64,000 nucleotides of DNA from Gemmatimonadaceae bacterium (GTDB taxonomy: Bacteria > Gemmatimonadota > Gemmatimonadetes > Gemmatimonadales > Gemmatimonadaceae), in NCBI GenBank assembly GCA_019637355.1, contig JAHBVT010000001.1, forward strand, positions 1,767,192-1,831,191, written 5' to 3'. Shown piece by piece: positions 54,019 through 63,022 of this stretch (positions within the stretch are counted from its first letter, which is position 1; each line of letters starts with the position of its first letter). The notes beneath the pieces were generated by a model that made no database searches, was not told where the DNA came from, and saw only the letters and a program-made list of their open reading frames with translations. A program made the translations under genes and the position numbers.

Positions 54019-55709
54019 CGGCCGGCTCGGTCGGAAGGAAGGGCGTCGAGCTCGCGCCGCGCCTGCGGCACCAGCGCGCTGCCCGGATACTCCAGGATCA
54101 CGTGTTCAAACTGCAACCGCGCGCCGCGCACGTCGCCGCGGCGCCGCAGGAGCCGTCCCCACTCCAGCCGCGCCTCAGGCGCCTCGGGCGCGGCGGCATA
54201 GCTCTCGGCCACGCGCGTCCACAGCGGCAGCGCCCGCGCATCGGCGCCGCGTGCGGTTTCCAGGCGCGCGGCCATCGTGACCAACAGCGACGAAGCATCC
54301 GCCAACGACTCCGCCGCCTGCGTGAAGTAGCGGACGGCCGCGGCGGTGTCACCGCGGGCCAACGCCAGGAAGGCATCGCCGGCCTGCGTCGACCGCTCCG
54401 CGCGCGTGCGCGAGAGCAGGGCCAGCGCGGCCACCGCTTCCGGCGCGGTGACATCGCCGAAACGCAGGCTGCGCCGCGCCGTCACGAGGTCGCCGTCGAA
54501 CAGTGCCAGCCAGCCGCCCACGGCATCGTCCGCATCCAGTGGCGCCTCGGCGAGCGCGGCCCGCGCGCGCGCCACGTTGCCCGAGCGCACCCAGGCCCAG
54601 GCGATCGTCCGCTGGAATGCGCGCGCCTGCGCACCCAGTTGCGGCGCGGCCTCGGCGAGCACGCGTTCGGCTTCCTCGCCGCGTCCGAGCCGCGCGAGCG
54701 CCTCGAGCTCCACCCCGACCAGCTCCGGACGCATTGGCCCGCCCGGGCCACGTGCCGCGCGCACCAGGCGCAGCGCGACCTCGGGTTCGTTGGAGCGCAT
54801 CGCGGCGACGGCACCGCGTTGCGCCGTGCCCACCAGCGGCTTCGCCCGATGCATCGCCACGAGCGCGTCGCGCGCCGCAGCCCAGGCCTGCACGCGCTCG
54901 GCCTCCTCGGCGAACTCTCCCCACACGAACACTGTCGTGTCGCTCGGCGGCAGCGCCTGCAGCACCTGCCAGCCCGTGAGCGGTGCACCCCAGCCGAGTT
55001 CCAGCAGCGCCATCGCCAGGCGAGCCCCAATCGGGGCATCGGACGTCACCAACGCTGCGCGCAGCGAATCGCGCTGCTCCACCGGCGCCGGCGAAAGCGA
55101 GAACACCGCCGCCGATTCGAAGTACGGCTGGTCACGCATCGTCTCGCGCCACGCTTCGGCGGCGGCGCTCCAGCGCCCCAATGCGGCGCGCATCTGCGCC
55201 GCCTCGAGCAGCAGTTCGCGCGTGCCGCCCAGCGTGGCGGTCGCTTCCTGCAACACCGAATCCGCGGCGGCCGCGCGACTGTTGTAGATGAGGATGCGGG
55301 CGTAGTCGCGGAACGGCGCGACGTCGCGCGGGCGCAGGGCACGCCACTCGCGGAACGCCGAGTCGGCCCGCTCATCGCGACCGAGTACCACCAAGGTGCG
55401 GAGTTGGGCGCCACGGAGCTGCGCGTCGGCGGGCGTCAGCGGGATCAGCGAATCCAGCAGCGGCACGAGGCGCGCTTCTTCACCCGTCATCGTGTACACG
55501 CGCTCCAACCCGAGCACGCCCGGCACCACGGCGCCGGCGTCGATGACCTCGATCCACGCGGCACGCGCCTGTTCGTAGCGCCCGCCGTTCTCGTGATCGA
55601 TGGCGCGCGCGATTAGCGGCGCGGTGGGATTGCCCAGCGGGCGCTGCTGCGCCGGCAGCGACACCGCAGCGCTCAGCACCAGCGCAAGACCGATGACACC
55701 CCACCTCAC
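54015..55709 (-). CDS. Secreted TPR-like repeat protein
   Basis: 564 residues. A signal peptide (about 1-21, ending SLPAQQ) precedes repeated Ala/Arg/Leu-rich helical hairpins of TPR style throughout, with a more standard TPR near the C-terminus (EARLEWGRLLRRRGDVRGARLQFEHVILEYPGS). It is probably a periplasmic scaffold. It overlaps its neighbours by 4 bases at both ends, between the DUF4175 gene and the ThuA-like gene. Confidence 0.72.
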   Translation of the reverse strand: MRWGVIGLALVLSAAVSLPAQQRPLGNPTAPLIARAIDHENGGRYEQARAAWIEVIDAGAVVPGVLGLERVYTMTGEEARLVPLLDSLIPLTPADAQLRGAQLRTLVVLGRDERADSAFREWRALRPRDVAPFRDYARILIYNSRAAAADSVLQEATATLGGTRELLLEAAQMRAALGRWSAAAEAWRETMRDQPYFESAAVFSLSPAPVEQRDSLRAALVTSDAPIGARLAMALLELGWGAPLTGWQVLQALPPSDTTVFVWGEFAEEAERVQAWAAARDALVAMHRAKPLVGTAQRGAVAAMRSNEPEVALRLVRAARGPGGPMRPELVGVELEALARLGRGEEAERVLAEAAPQLGAQARAFQRTIAWAWVRSGNVARARAALAEAPLDADDAVGGWLALFDGDLVTARRSLRFGDVTAPEAVAALALLSRTRAERSTQAGDAFLALARGDTAAAVRYFTQAAESLADASSLLVTMAARLETARGADARALPLWTRVAESYAAAPEAPEARLEWGRLLRRRGDVRGARLQFEHVILEYPGSALVPQARRELDALPSDRAGR

Positions 55710-58700
55710 GGAGTCCCCCCAGCGTTCAGGCGGCGGAAGTACTCGATCACCACGCGACGGTCCTCCGGGCTCAGCCCGCGCAACTCTTCCCAGGTCGGCA
55801 CGCGATAGCGATCCGCCGCGGCGCCACTCGCACGGCCGTCCGGCGTGACGCGCGTAGACTCGCGCGCAGCCCGCGCCTCGCGCCGTTGGCTTTCGTCGCG
55901 CTGATCCTGCTCCAGCGAACGGCCGGCGTCGAGCATCCGGCGCAGCAACTGCTCCTGGCGCGCCTTGGTCGTCGGGTCCACGGCGCCTTGGTCCAGCGCC
56001 GCGGCCAGCGCGCGCGCTTCACGCGCCATCTCCTGCGCACGTCCGGTGGGGTCGGCGTCGCTGAGGTCGTCGAGCTGCCGCGCCACTTCGCGCTGCGATC
56101 GCGCCAGCTCGCGGGCCTGCGCGCGCGCGGCTTCGCCCTGCCCGTCACGCCCGTCCTGCGGTTGTCCAGTGGGCAGCAAGCTCTGCATCTGCGCGTTGAG
56201 TCCGCCCTGCTGCTGCGCCAGCTCCTGCATCTGCTTCAGCATCTCGGCCATCCCGGTGGCGCTGCGGCTGTCGGCCGCGCGCTCGCGATCACGCGTCAAC
56301 TGCGCCGCCGCCTGCCGCAATGCATCCGCCGACTCCCGCATCGCCTGCTCGGTCTGGCCGCGCCGCCCTTCGGCCGCCTCGCGCGAGGCCTGCGCCGAGC
56401 GCTGCCGCGCGCGCTCCATCAACTCCCGCGAGCGCGGGGAGACCAGGGCCGAACGCCGTGACTCGTCCTCGAGGCGCTGCTGCGCGGCCTGCACGCCCTG
56501 CTGCAGCGCCGACTGTTGCGCACGCAGGCTGGCCTCGGTGTTGTCGGCGCGCGCCTGCTGCGCGAGCTGGTCCTGCTCGCGGGCGAGCTGCATCATCTCC
56601 TGCACCGACTGGTCCAGCGCCGAGGTCAGCTCGGCTTTCCACTCGCCGACTTGGCGCTCGCGGGCCTCGCCCAGCGCCTCGGCCGCGCGCTGCATCGCGT
56701 CCGAGGCCTGCTGCGCGTTGGCGGCGGCGTTGCGCGGGTCCTGCCCCGCCTGCTGCATCGCCTGCGCGGCGGCCTGCGCCTGCCGTGCGCCTTCGTTGGT
56801 CCGCTCGGCACCGGTCTGCGCGTTGGCCTGCTCCAGCCGCTGCGCCAACTGCTCGGCCTGCTCGGCCAGCGCCTTGGAGCGCTGCTGCATCGCCGCCGCT
56901 TCCTCCGGCGTCGGCGGACGCCGCTGCGCCGAGTCCGCGAGCGCCCGCTGCTCTTCGGCGAGTTCCTGGCCGCGGTCGGCGAGCGTCTGCATCTGGCCTT
57001 CGAGCGCCGCACGGCGCAGCATCTCGGCGCTGCGTTCGAGTTGCTCGCGCATCCGCTGCTGGGCCTGCGCCAGCTCCTGCAACGACTGCCGCGTGCGCGC
57101 GCCATCCAGTTGCTGCGTGGCCGACTCCAGGCGTTGCATCGCCGCCAGCATCTCCGGCGTCATCGCTTCGCGCATCAGGCGCTGGGCTTCCTGCAACTGC
57201 TGCTGCAACGCGGGATCCAGCGCACCTGCCTGCCGCAGCCGCTCCTCCAACTGCCGCGCCGCTTCCTCAAGGTTCTGCACCTGCTGCTGCAGCTCATGCT
57301 GCTGCTCGCCGATCTCTCGCGCACGCTCGGCGCCTTCGTAGCCCAGCGGCTCGCGCGGCTGGCCGGAGTTCGATTCACCCGCGCGCGGTTGCCCCGCCGG
57401 CACGCCCTGCTGCTGGCCTTGCTGCTGCGCCTGCTGCTGCGCCTGTCCGATCGGCGGCTGCTCACGCGCCGCCTCGGCGCCGCGCTCGCCGCGCGAACGC
57501 GCCTCGTTGGCCGTGCGCTCGGCCAGCGCGGCCTGGGCCTTCGCGGCCGCATCGGCGGCGGCGACTGCCTCGGCGGCCGCTTCATCGGCGGCCGTACGCG
57601 CCTGCTCCGCCGTCGGCACGCGCAGCAGCACCGGCGCGCTCACCGCGCGGCGTTCGCCCGGGGCCGCATCGCGCGCTACCAGCGTCACCTCGAGTCCATC
57701 GCCTGGCTGCAGCGCAAAGTCAGCCAGCGCCAGCACCGCACTGCCGCTCCACAGAGTCTCGCGCGGCGTGGCGAGTTCCCGCAGCTGCGGCGGCGCATCG
57801 GAATCCACGCGGCGCAGCCGCAGCGCGACCTCGGCCAGTCCGTAGTCATCCTGCGCAAGCAGCTCCAACGCGATGCTCGCATCAGCCGCCACGAAGCGCT
57901 CGCCTACCGGCGCAAGGATCTCCACGCGCGGCAGCGAGTCCTCCACGACGTCGATCTCCAGCGGCAGCGGCAGGTCCTCCACCACCTGCGCCGTGCCCAG
58001 CACCTCCCAGCGCCACTGCGCGCGCTGTCGCGGAATCAGCGCGCCGGCAAAGCGCACGCCGTTCACCGCCGGCAGTACCACGCGCGCGCCGTCGCTGACG
58101 AGCACCGCCGATTCCAGGGCCTGCGACGAGCGGCCCGTAATCTCGAGCCGCGTGCCCGCGGGCACACGCAACGGTTCGTCCGCCGGCAGCGATTCGTCGC
58201 CGCGGCCGAGGTACGCCGGGTAGCGGGCGCGGATGGCGACGTCACCGACGAAGGGGCGATCGACCACCGCGATGTCGACCGAATCCCGACCGGCGCGACC
58301 GTCCAGCGCGACGACGACGAGATCCGCCGAGACCGACGTGATCTCGATCGTCGCCGAGCCCGCGGCATCGACTTCGAGCCAGGTCTCCCGCCAGTCAGCA
58401 CCGAGCGTGCGCCAGCGGACTTCGACCGCGCGGCGGCCCGGCGCGTCCACCGTGAGGCGCAGGTCCGCGCCGCGCGTGATACGCGTCGGCGCGTCAACGA
58501 TCGCGAGCGGCCCCACGAGGTTGCCGCGCCAGGCGCCCAGCGGATTCAGCAGCGCGTGCCAGCCATCGGCACGGCGCGCGTACGACGTGGACGCCAGCAG
58601 CAGCACCTGCCCCAGCGCGACGACCGACAGCACCGCCGCGCGCTGCAAACGACGCCGCAGGCGCGGCGCCGGCCGCGACTCAGCCGCCGCCAGCGCCGCC

Positions 58701-59062
58701 GACGCCTGTGCCACCGCGAGGTCCGCGAACACACCGCTGCCTTCGACCTCGAGCACGCCCACCAGCGCGCCGCGCCGCAGGCCTTGCTCGCGCTCGATGG
58801 CCGCCGCCACCGCGCGCGGCTCCGCGCGCGCCGCCAGCCGACGCCGCAAGAAGCCACCCAATGCCACCGCCGCAGCGAGCGCAAGCACCCACGCCAGCAG
58901 CGGCAGAATGCGCGGCGCGATGAGCCAGCCGCCGTCGGCGAGCCACGCCGCCGCCGATGTCAGCGCGCCCACCAGCACCGTAAGCGGCAGCAGCGTGCCC
59001 GCCAACCACGCGCGCCGGCGCAGGCGCTGTACCTCGGCGTGCACCACGTGCAGCGAACTCAT
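55706..59062 (-). CDS. DUF4175-family large coiled-coil membrane protein
   Basis: 1118 residues. Two transmembrane helices (about 20-42 and 50-70) are followed by a beta-rich periplasmic region (about 150-460) and then a very long helical region (about 480-1060) rich in Gln, Ala, Arg and Glu, with repeated QQ-runs and heptad spacing. The short C-terminal YRVPTWEELRGLSPEDRRVVIEYFRRL is conserved in DUF4175 relatives. Function unknown. It follows the DUF4159 gene in an ATGA overlap. One of the three CATG sites (57295) lies in its Gln-rich part. Confidence 0.75.
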   Translation of the reverse strand: MSSLHVVHAEVQRLRRRAWLAGTLLPLTVLVGALTSAAAWLADGGWLIAPRILPLLAWVLALAAAVALGGFLRRRLAARAEPRAVAAAIEREQGLRRGALVGVLEVEGSGVFADLAVAQASAALAAAESRPAPRLRRRLQRAAVLSVVALGQVLLLASTSYARRADGWHALLNPLGAWRGNLVGPLAIVDAPTRITRGADLRLTVDAPGRRAVEVRWRTLGADWRETWLEVDAAGSATIEITSVSADLVVVALDGRAGRDSVDIAVVDRPFVGDVAIRARYPAYLGRGDESLPADEPLRVPAGTRLEITGRSSQALESAVLVSDGARVVLPAVNGVRFAGALIPRQRAQWRWEVLGTAQVVEDLPLPLEIDVVEDSLPRVEILAPVGERFVAADASIALELLAQDDYGLAEVALRLRRVDSDAPPQLRELATPRETLWSGSAVLALADFALQPGDGLEVTLVARDAAPGERRAVSAPVLLRVPTAEQARTAADEAAAEAVAAADAAAKAQAALAERTANEARSRGERGAEAAREQPPIGQAQQQAQQQGQQQGVPAGQPRAGESNSGQPREPLGYEGAERAREIGEQQHELQQQVQNLEEAARQLEERLRQAGALDPALQQQLQEAQRLMREAMTPEMLAAMQRLESATQQLDGARTRQSLQELAQAQQRMREQLERSAEMLRRAALEGQMQTLADRGQELAEEQRALADSAQRRPPTPEEAAAMQQRSKALAEQAEQLAQRLEQANAQTGAERTNEGARQAQAAAQAMQQAGQDPRNAAANAQQASDAMQRAAEALGEARERQVGEWKAELTSALDQSVQEMMQLAREQDQLAQQARADNTEASLRAQQSALQQGVQAAQQRLEDESRRSALVSPRSRELMERARQRSAQASREAAEGRRGQTEQAMRESADALRQAAAQLTRDRERAADSRSATGMAEMLKQMQELAQQQGGLNAQMQSLLPTGQPQDGRDGQGEAARAQARELARSQREVARQLDDLSDADPTGRAQEMAREARALAAALDQGAVDPTTKARQEQLLRRMLDAGRSLEQDQRDESQRREARAARESTRVTPDGRASGAAADRYRVPTWEELRGLSPEDRRVVIEYFRRLNAGGTP

Positions 59063-59796
59063 CGCCCCACTCCGCTGGTCACGGCGTAGACGAACAGGTT
59101 CACGCCCATTCGCAGCGCCTGCTCGTGCAGTTCGGGCGGATCGTCCGGATACGTGCCGACGTCCTCCCAGCCGTTCCCGAGGTCGGCTTCGTGCGTGTAG
59201 TACACAGCGAGGCGGTCGCCGATGAAGATCCCGAAGCCGCGCGGCGCCGCGCCGTCGTGCTCGTGGATCTTCGGGACGCCCTGCGGGAACGCGTACACGA
59301 TGCGGTAGATCGGATGATCCAGCGGCACGTCCACGAGCTCGCGGTCCGGGAACACGCGGGCGATCTCGCGGCGGAACGCGGCGTCGAGGCCGTAGTTGTC
59401 GTCCGCGTGCAGGAAGCCGCCCTGCAGCAGGTAGGCGCGCAGCCGCTCGACTTCACGGTCGCTGAAGCGGATCTGGCCGTGCCCGGTCAGGTGCAGGAAG
59501 GGATGGTCCCAGAGCTTCTCGTCGGTGAGACGGACGCGCTGCTCCTGCGGCTCCACATCCAGCGTGGTGCGCGCGCGGATGGCGCGGATCAGGTTCGGCA
59601 GGCTCGAGGGATTCGCGTACCAGTCGTCGCCGTCGTACTGCAGGCGCGCGACGCTGAGGCGCACGGATTTCGCTGGCGCAGCTGAAGCATCGGCCGCGGC
59701 CATCGGCGCAGGAGCAGGCGCCGCCGCCAGCGCCGCCAGCGTCCCGAGCGCCAGCGCCCCGAGCGCCGCGAAGCGGAGCCCCCGCGTCCGTCGCAT
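59059..59796 (-). CDS. DUF4159-domain exported protein
   Basis: 245 residues. A hydrophobic signal segment (about 8-32) precedes the DUF4159 domain (about 45-240) with RLQYDGDDWYANPSSLPNLI, TGHGQIRFSDREVERLRAYL and GGFLHADDNYG. The domain belongs to the GATase1-like folds but lacks an obvious nucleophile Cys. DUF4159 genes commonly sit beside large coiled-coil membrane proteins, as here. The ATG used is 1 base into the rsmI stop; a GTG one codon upstream would give a 4-base overlap. Confidence 0.75.
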   Translation of the reverse strand: MRRTRGLRFAALGALALGTLAALAAAPAPAPMAAADASAAPAKSVRLSVARLQYDGDDWYANPSSLPNLIRAIRARTTLDVEPQEQRVRLTDEKLWDHPFLHLTGHGQIRFSDREVERLRAYLLQGGFLHADDNYGLDAAFRREIARVFPDRELVDVPLDHPIYRIVYAFPQGVPKIHEHDGAAPRGFGIFIGDRLAVYYTHEADLGNGWEDVGTYPDDPPELHEQALRMGVNLFVYAVTSGVGR

Positions 59797-60635
59797 CACG
59801 CCTCGTGCGCCAGACGGTACGCGACGTTCCGCGACGCCCCCGCCGCGAGCAGCGCCTGCTGGATCTCGCGCGCGCCCTTGCCCGCCGCCCGCAGCTCGGC
59901 GGCGCGCGCGCGCAGGGCGCCTTCGTCTGGGGCGCCGTCCGGCGCCCCGTCCAGCACAATCACGATCTCGCCTCGCGGTTCGTGGTCTGCGTAGTACGCA
60001 GCGAGCTCGGCCACCGTTCCCCGCCGGAACTCCTCGTACTGCTTGGTCAGCTCGCGGGCGACCACCGTTGCCCGCTCGCCCGCCCCGGCCGCCGCCAGAT
60101 CCGCCAACGTCGCCGCCAGCCGCGAGGGCGCCTCGTACAGCACCGCCGTGTGCGCCAGCGCCACCACCTCGCCCAGCACCCGCGTGCGCTCACCGCCCTT
60201 GCGCGGCAGGAAGCCGAAGAACGTGAATCGACCGGTCGCCAGTCCCGCGCCAGCCAGCGCCGCCAGCAGCGCCGAGGCACCCGGCACCGCCGAGACCTGC
60301 ACGCCCGCCGCGATGGCGGCCTGCACAAGGCGAAGGCCCGGGTCGCTGAGCAGCGGCGTGCCCGCGTCGCTCACGAGGGCCAGCGACTCGCCCGCCACCA
60401 GGCGCGCCACGAGGCCGGGCGTCGCCTGCGCCTCGTTGTGCTCGTGGTAGGCGAGCAACGGCGTGCGGATCGCGAAGCGCTCGCAGAGCACGCGCGTGTG
60501 CCGCGTGTCCTCGGCCAGCACGGCCGCCACCTGCTGCAGGACCTCCACCGCCCGCGGGGTCATATCCCCGAGGTTGCCGATCGGCGTGCTGACGATGTAC
60601 AGGGTCCCGGGAGTGGAGGCGCCGTCGGCGCTCAC
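59796..60635 (-). CDS. rsmI: 16S rRNA 2'-O-ribose C1402 methyltransferase
   Basis: 279 residues of the tetrapyrrole-methylase fold: LYIVSTPIGNLGDMTPRAV, VLAEDTRHTRVL, YHEHNE, LVSDAGTPLLSDPG, VPGASALLAALAGAGL and YEAPSRL. RsmI methylates C1402 in the decoding site of 16S rRNA using SAM. Start taken as the GTG overlapping the upstream stop (GTGA); another GTG one codon earlier has similar support from GAAGGTGAA. It is the second gene in the overlap chain. Confidence 0.92.
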   Translation of the reverse strand: MSADGASTPGTLYIVSTPIGNLGDMTPRAVEVLQQVAAVLAEDTRHTRVLCERFAIRTPLLAYHEHNEAQATPGLVARLVAGESLALVSDAGTPLLSDPGLRLVQAAIAAGVQVSAVPGASALLAALAGAGLATGRFTFFGFLPRKGGERTRVLGEVVALAHTAVLYEAPSRLAATLADLAAAGAGERATVVARELTKQYEEFRRGTVAELAAYYADHEPRGEIVIVLDGAPDGAPDEGALRARAAELRAAGKGAREIQQALLAAGASRNVAYRLAHEA

Positions 60636-61612
60636 CACTTCACCTTCCACGGCAGGGCGTCGAACAGCCCGGCCGCCTGGAACACGTGCCGCCGCGAGGC
60701 GGTGAGGTCGTGCAGCACATCCTCGGGCGTGGTGTCGTCGGGCGCGGCGGCCCAGAGAATGTCGGCGATCCACGCCGCAATCGCCTTGGTCAGCGTCGCC
60801 GCATCGGTCACCGGATCCTTGAGCGTGGGCAGGTTGGGCGAGAAGCGCTCGAGCGTGCCGTGCTGCGCCACCAGCGCGCGGCGCGCACCTTCCGTCACCT
60901 CCGCCGCCGACGCCTTGCCGCCCTGCTGCAGCCGCGCAATCAGCGCACCGATCAACTCGCGGTACGCCTGGATGAGTGCCGGCGAGGCCTGCGCCGGCAG
61001 CGGTGGCGGAGGCGTCCACAGGCGCACCGTCGGCGGCGAAGCGAGCACGCGGCCCTCGAGCAGCGTGCGCAACAGCATCGTCACGTCGCCGGGGCGCGGA
61101 TCCACGAAGTACCCGCGCGCGGGCCGGCCACCGGCCAGCGCCACGTAGTTCACCGCGCCGTCGGCGATGACTTCCAGCGCGCCGTCGTGCATCGTGCCGT
61201 CGAGATAGCCAAGCAACGCCGTCGCATCGGTGGGCACCAGTTCCCGCGGCAAGTGTTCCGGCTCGCCCACCTGCGTCGCGAACATCAGGTCGAGTTGCTC
61301 GTCGGTGGCTTCGTGGAAGCAGATGCTGCCGTACTCGGCGGCCGTGGGCACGCGACCGATCGCATCACTGATCGCCACCGGCACAAAGCGCCGGCCGTCG
61401 GTGCTCGAGGTGGCGTTCACCACTTCGCCGCCCTCCATATAGAGGACGATCAGTTCTTCCGGCATCCACACGGCCACGTAGCCGGACACCCGCGCCGACC
61501 GGTCGCGCTTGGCGTCCGTCAGCAGGTTGCGTAGATGCACGTACGCCAAGCGGGTCCGTTGCAGCAGGACCCGCTTGGCGGGGTATCGAATGGCGTCGCG
61601 GAGCGGGGGCAT
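60632..61612 (-). CDS. Conserved hypothetical protein, possible PATAN/DUF4388-like N-terminus
   Basis: 326 residues with no signal peptide or membrane helix. The opening HLRNLLTDAKRDRSARVSGYVAV, then LIVLYMEGGEVVNAT, resembles the small beta domain found in DUF4388/PATAN proteins, which sense or adapt signalling proteins. The middle is mixed; the C-terminal half is helical (YRELIGALIARL...). The start is the ATG of MPPLRDAIRYPAK. It follows trxA by 16 bases and overlaps rsmI by 4. Confidence 0.55.
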   Translation of the reverse strand: MPPLRDAIRYPAKRVLLQRTRLAYVHLRNLLTDAKRDRSARVSGYVAVWMPEELIVLYMEGGEVVNATSSTDGRRFVPVAISDAIGRVPTAAEYGSICFHEATDEQLDLMFATQVGEPEHLPRELVPTDATALLGYLDGTMHDGALEVIADGAVNYVALAGGRPARGYFVDPRPGDVTMLLRTLLEGRVLASPPTVRLWTPPPPLPAQASPALIQAYRELIGALIARLQQGGKASAAEVTEGARRALVAQHGTLERFSPNLPTLKDPVTDAATLTKAIAAWIADILWAAAPDDTTPEDVLHDLTASRRHVFQAAGLFDALPWKVKW

Positions 61613-61628
61613 CCGGACGAGTCGGGAC

Positions 61629-61955
61629 TCAGGCCGCGTGCTGCTCGAACTTCGCCGCCAACGCCGGCTTCGGCACGGCACCGATCACCTGGTCCACCAG
61701 CTTGCCGTCCTTGAAGAACAGCAGCGTGGGGATCGAGCGCACCTGGAAGCGCATCGCCGTCTTCTGGTTCGCGTCCACGTCCAGCTTGGTCACCTTCACG
61801 CGACCGGCGAACTCCTCGCTCAGTTGTTCGAGAATCGGGGCGATCATCCGGCAGGGACCGCACCACGTGGCCCAGAAATCCACCACGGCCAAGCCCTGGT
61901 GCTGCTCCACTTCGCTCGCGAACGACTCGTCCGTCACCGTCACCGTCTTCGACAT
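61629..61955 (-). CDS. trxA: Thioredoxin
   Basis: 108 residues, standard thioredoxin 1 size. Active site WCGPC (about 31-35) sits within VVDFWATWCGPCRM; the conserved KLDVDANQ, RSIPTLLFFKDGK (cis-Pro) and late VGAVPK region follow. It reduces protein disulfides using thioredoxin reductase. The ATG has GGAGAGAG before it. It is the first gene in a leftward run of ten. Confidence 0.95.
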   Translation of the reverse strand: MSKTVTVTDESFASEVEQHQGLAVVDFWATWCGPCRMIAPILEQLSEEFAGRVKVTKLDVDANQKTAMRFQVRSIPTLLFFKDGKLVDQVIGAVPKPALAAKFEQHAA

Positions 61956-62059
61956 CGGCTCTCTCTCCAGGGGTCGAGGCGCCGGTGCCAAGTGCCCGGA
62001 CGCCATAGTAATGTTAGCGGCATTGGGTCCGAAGTGCGCCCCCTCCGGAATTGCCGATT
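61956..62059. promoter_or_regulatory. Divergent promoter region between trxA and methylmalonyl-CoA epimerase
   Basis: 104 bases that must contain the start signal for the ten-gene leftward run and for the rightward epimerase gene. It holds an AT-richer patch (TAGTAATGTTAG, near 62006-62017) that could be a -10 region in either direction. Confidence 0.4.
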
Positions 62060-62470
62060 ATGTCCAGCCCGTTCCCGCGCGGCACCCGCATCTCCCACCT
62101 CGGCATCGCCGTCGAGTCACTCGAAGGCATCCTGCCGTTCTACCGCGACATCCTTGGGATGCCCGAGGTCCCGCTGGACGACGCCGACGGCGCACGCATC
62201 GCTGCCGTTGCCGCCGGTGACGCACTCGTGGAACTGCTGGAGCCGGAGAAATCCGACTCCCCCATCGGGAAGTTCCTCGCCAAGCGTGGGCCCGGCATCC
62301 ATCACATTTGTTTCGCGGTGGACGATCTCGACGGAATGCTCGCGCGCTGCAAGGCTCACGGCATCCAGCTCATCGACGAGACGCCGCGCATCGGGGCCGA
62401 AGGCAAGCGCATCGCCTTCCTGCACCCCAAGTCCACCGCCGGCGTGCTGGTCGAGCTCTCCGAATACTGA
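62060..62470 (+). CDS. mce: Methylmalonyl-CoA epimerase
   Basis: 136 residues of the vicinal-oxygen-chelate fold. Metal ligands: His in HLGIAVES (about 13), Glu in ALVELLEPE, His in GIHHICFAVDD, and Glu in LVELSEY at the end. The length and pattern fit methylmalonyl-CoA epimerase, which acts between propionyl-CoA carboxylase and mutase. With branched-chain amino acid dehydrogenase in this window it is consistent with valine/isoleucine catabolism. I use the ATG; a TTG three codons earlier is possible. Confidence 0.88.
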   Translation: MSSPFPRGTRISHLGIAVESLEGILPFYRDILGMPEVPLDDADGARIAAVAAGDALVELLEPEKSDSPIGKFLAKRGPGIHHICFAVDDLDGMLARCKAHGIQLIDETPRIGAEGKRIAFLHPKSTAGVLVELSEY

Positions 62471-62505
62471 GACGGGGGTGCCGCCCGTCGGCGGCACCCC
62501 CGTCT
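62470..62505. terminator. Bidirectional terminator-like hairpin
   Basis: A perfect 16-bp stem (AGACGGGGGTGCCGCC with its complement) and a 4-base loop CGTC, directly after the epimerase stop (the stop's final base is in the stem). It separates the converging epimerase and lipoprotein genes. No T tract. Confidence 0.75.
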
Positions 62506-62525
62506 GGACAGCGCGTTCCGACGCC

Positions 62526-62984
62526 TCAGGGCACCGGACGCGTCACCGGCTCGGCATTGCAGATCTCGCGGGCCGGACGCAGGTCGATGTCCTCCACGAA
62601 CCAGCGACCGCTGCGGGAGTTCTTCACCGTCGTAAAGGGAATCGTCGCGCTGCGGCTACCACGCACCGTCTCCACCCGGTGGATCACGCGGCCCGCCTCT
62701 CCCAACTGGGCCGCGCCGATGCGAGATTCATCGTGGCGCACGTGGCAGACGATGATCAGCAAGCGGCGCTCCAGCTCGGCCCGATCCACGCGGTCCCGCG
62801 TCAGCGACTCCTCGTTCCCCCACACCATCGACATCGCCTGCAGGTCCTGTCGGCGCGACGCTTCCACAAACAGCATCACGGCCTCGGTCGACGTCGCGCC
62901 CCCGGCAGTATTGGACGCCACCGCACGGGGACGGCACCCCAGGCTGCCCAGCACGAGTACCAACGCGATTCCCAGACGTCTCAC
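62526..62984 (-). CDS. Small predicted lipoprotein of unknown function
   Basis: 152 residues. Signal [17 protein letters not shown] has a near-standard lipobox (SLGC). The mature part (about 30-140) has an alpha+beta pattern similar to small NTF2-like secreted domains: [32 protein letters not shown], and [11 protein letters not shown] Cys pair (in IVCHVRH and REICNAE) may form a disulfide. Not assigned to a family. It is divergent from pdxJ with 38 bases between. Confidence 0.6.
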   Translation of the reverse strand: MRRLGIALVLVLGSLGCRPRAVASNTAGGATSTEAVMLFVEASRRQDLQAMSMVWGNEESLTRDRVDRAELERRLLIIVCHVRHDESRIGAAQLGEAGRVIHRVETVRGSRSATIPFTTVKNSRSGRWFVEDIDLRPAREICNAEPVTRPVP

Positions 62985-63022
62985 GGCTTCAGCTCCCGAT
63001 CTCGAGTAAGGTTCCGGTCCTA

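Noticed and set aside
56516-59089. Long + strand frames opposite the DUF4175 gene
   Set aside because: They arise from the repetitive Gln/Ala codons of the minus-strand coiled coil, and no protein features are seen.
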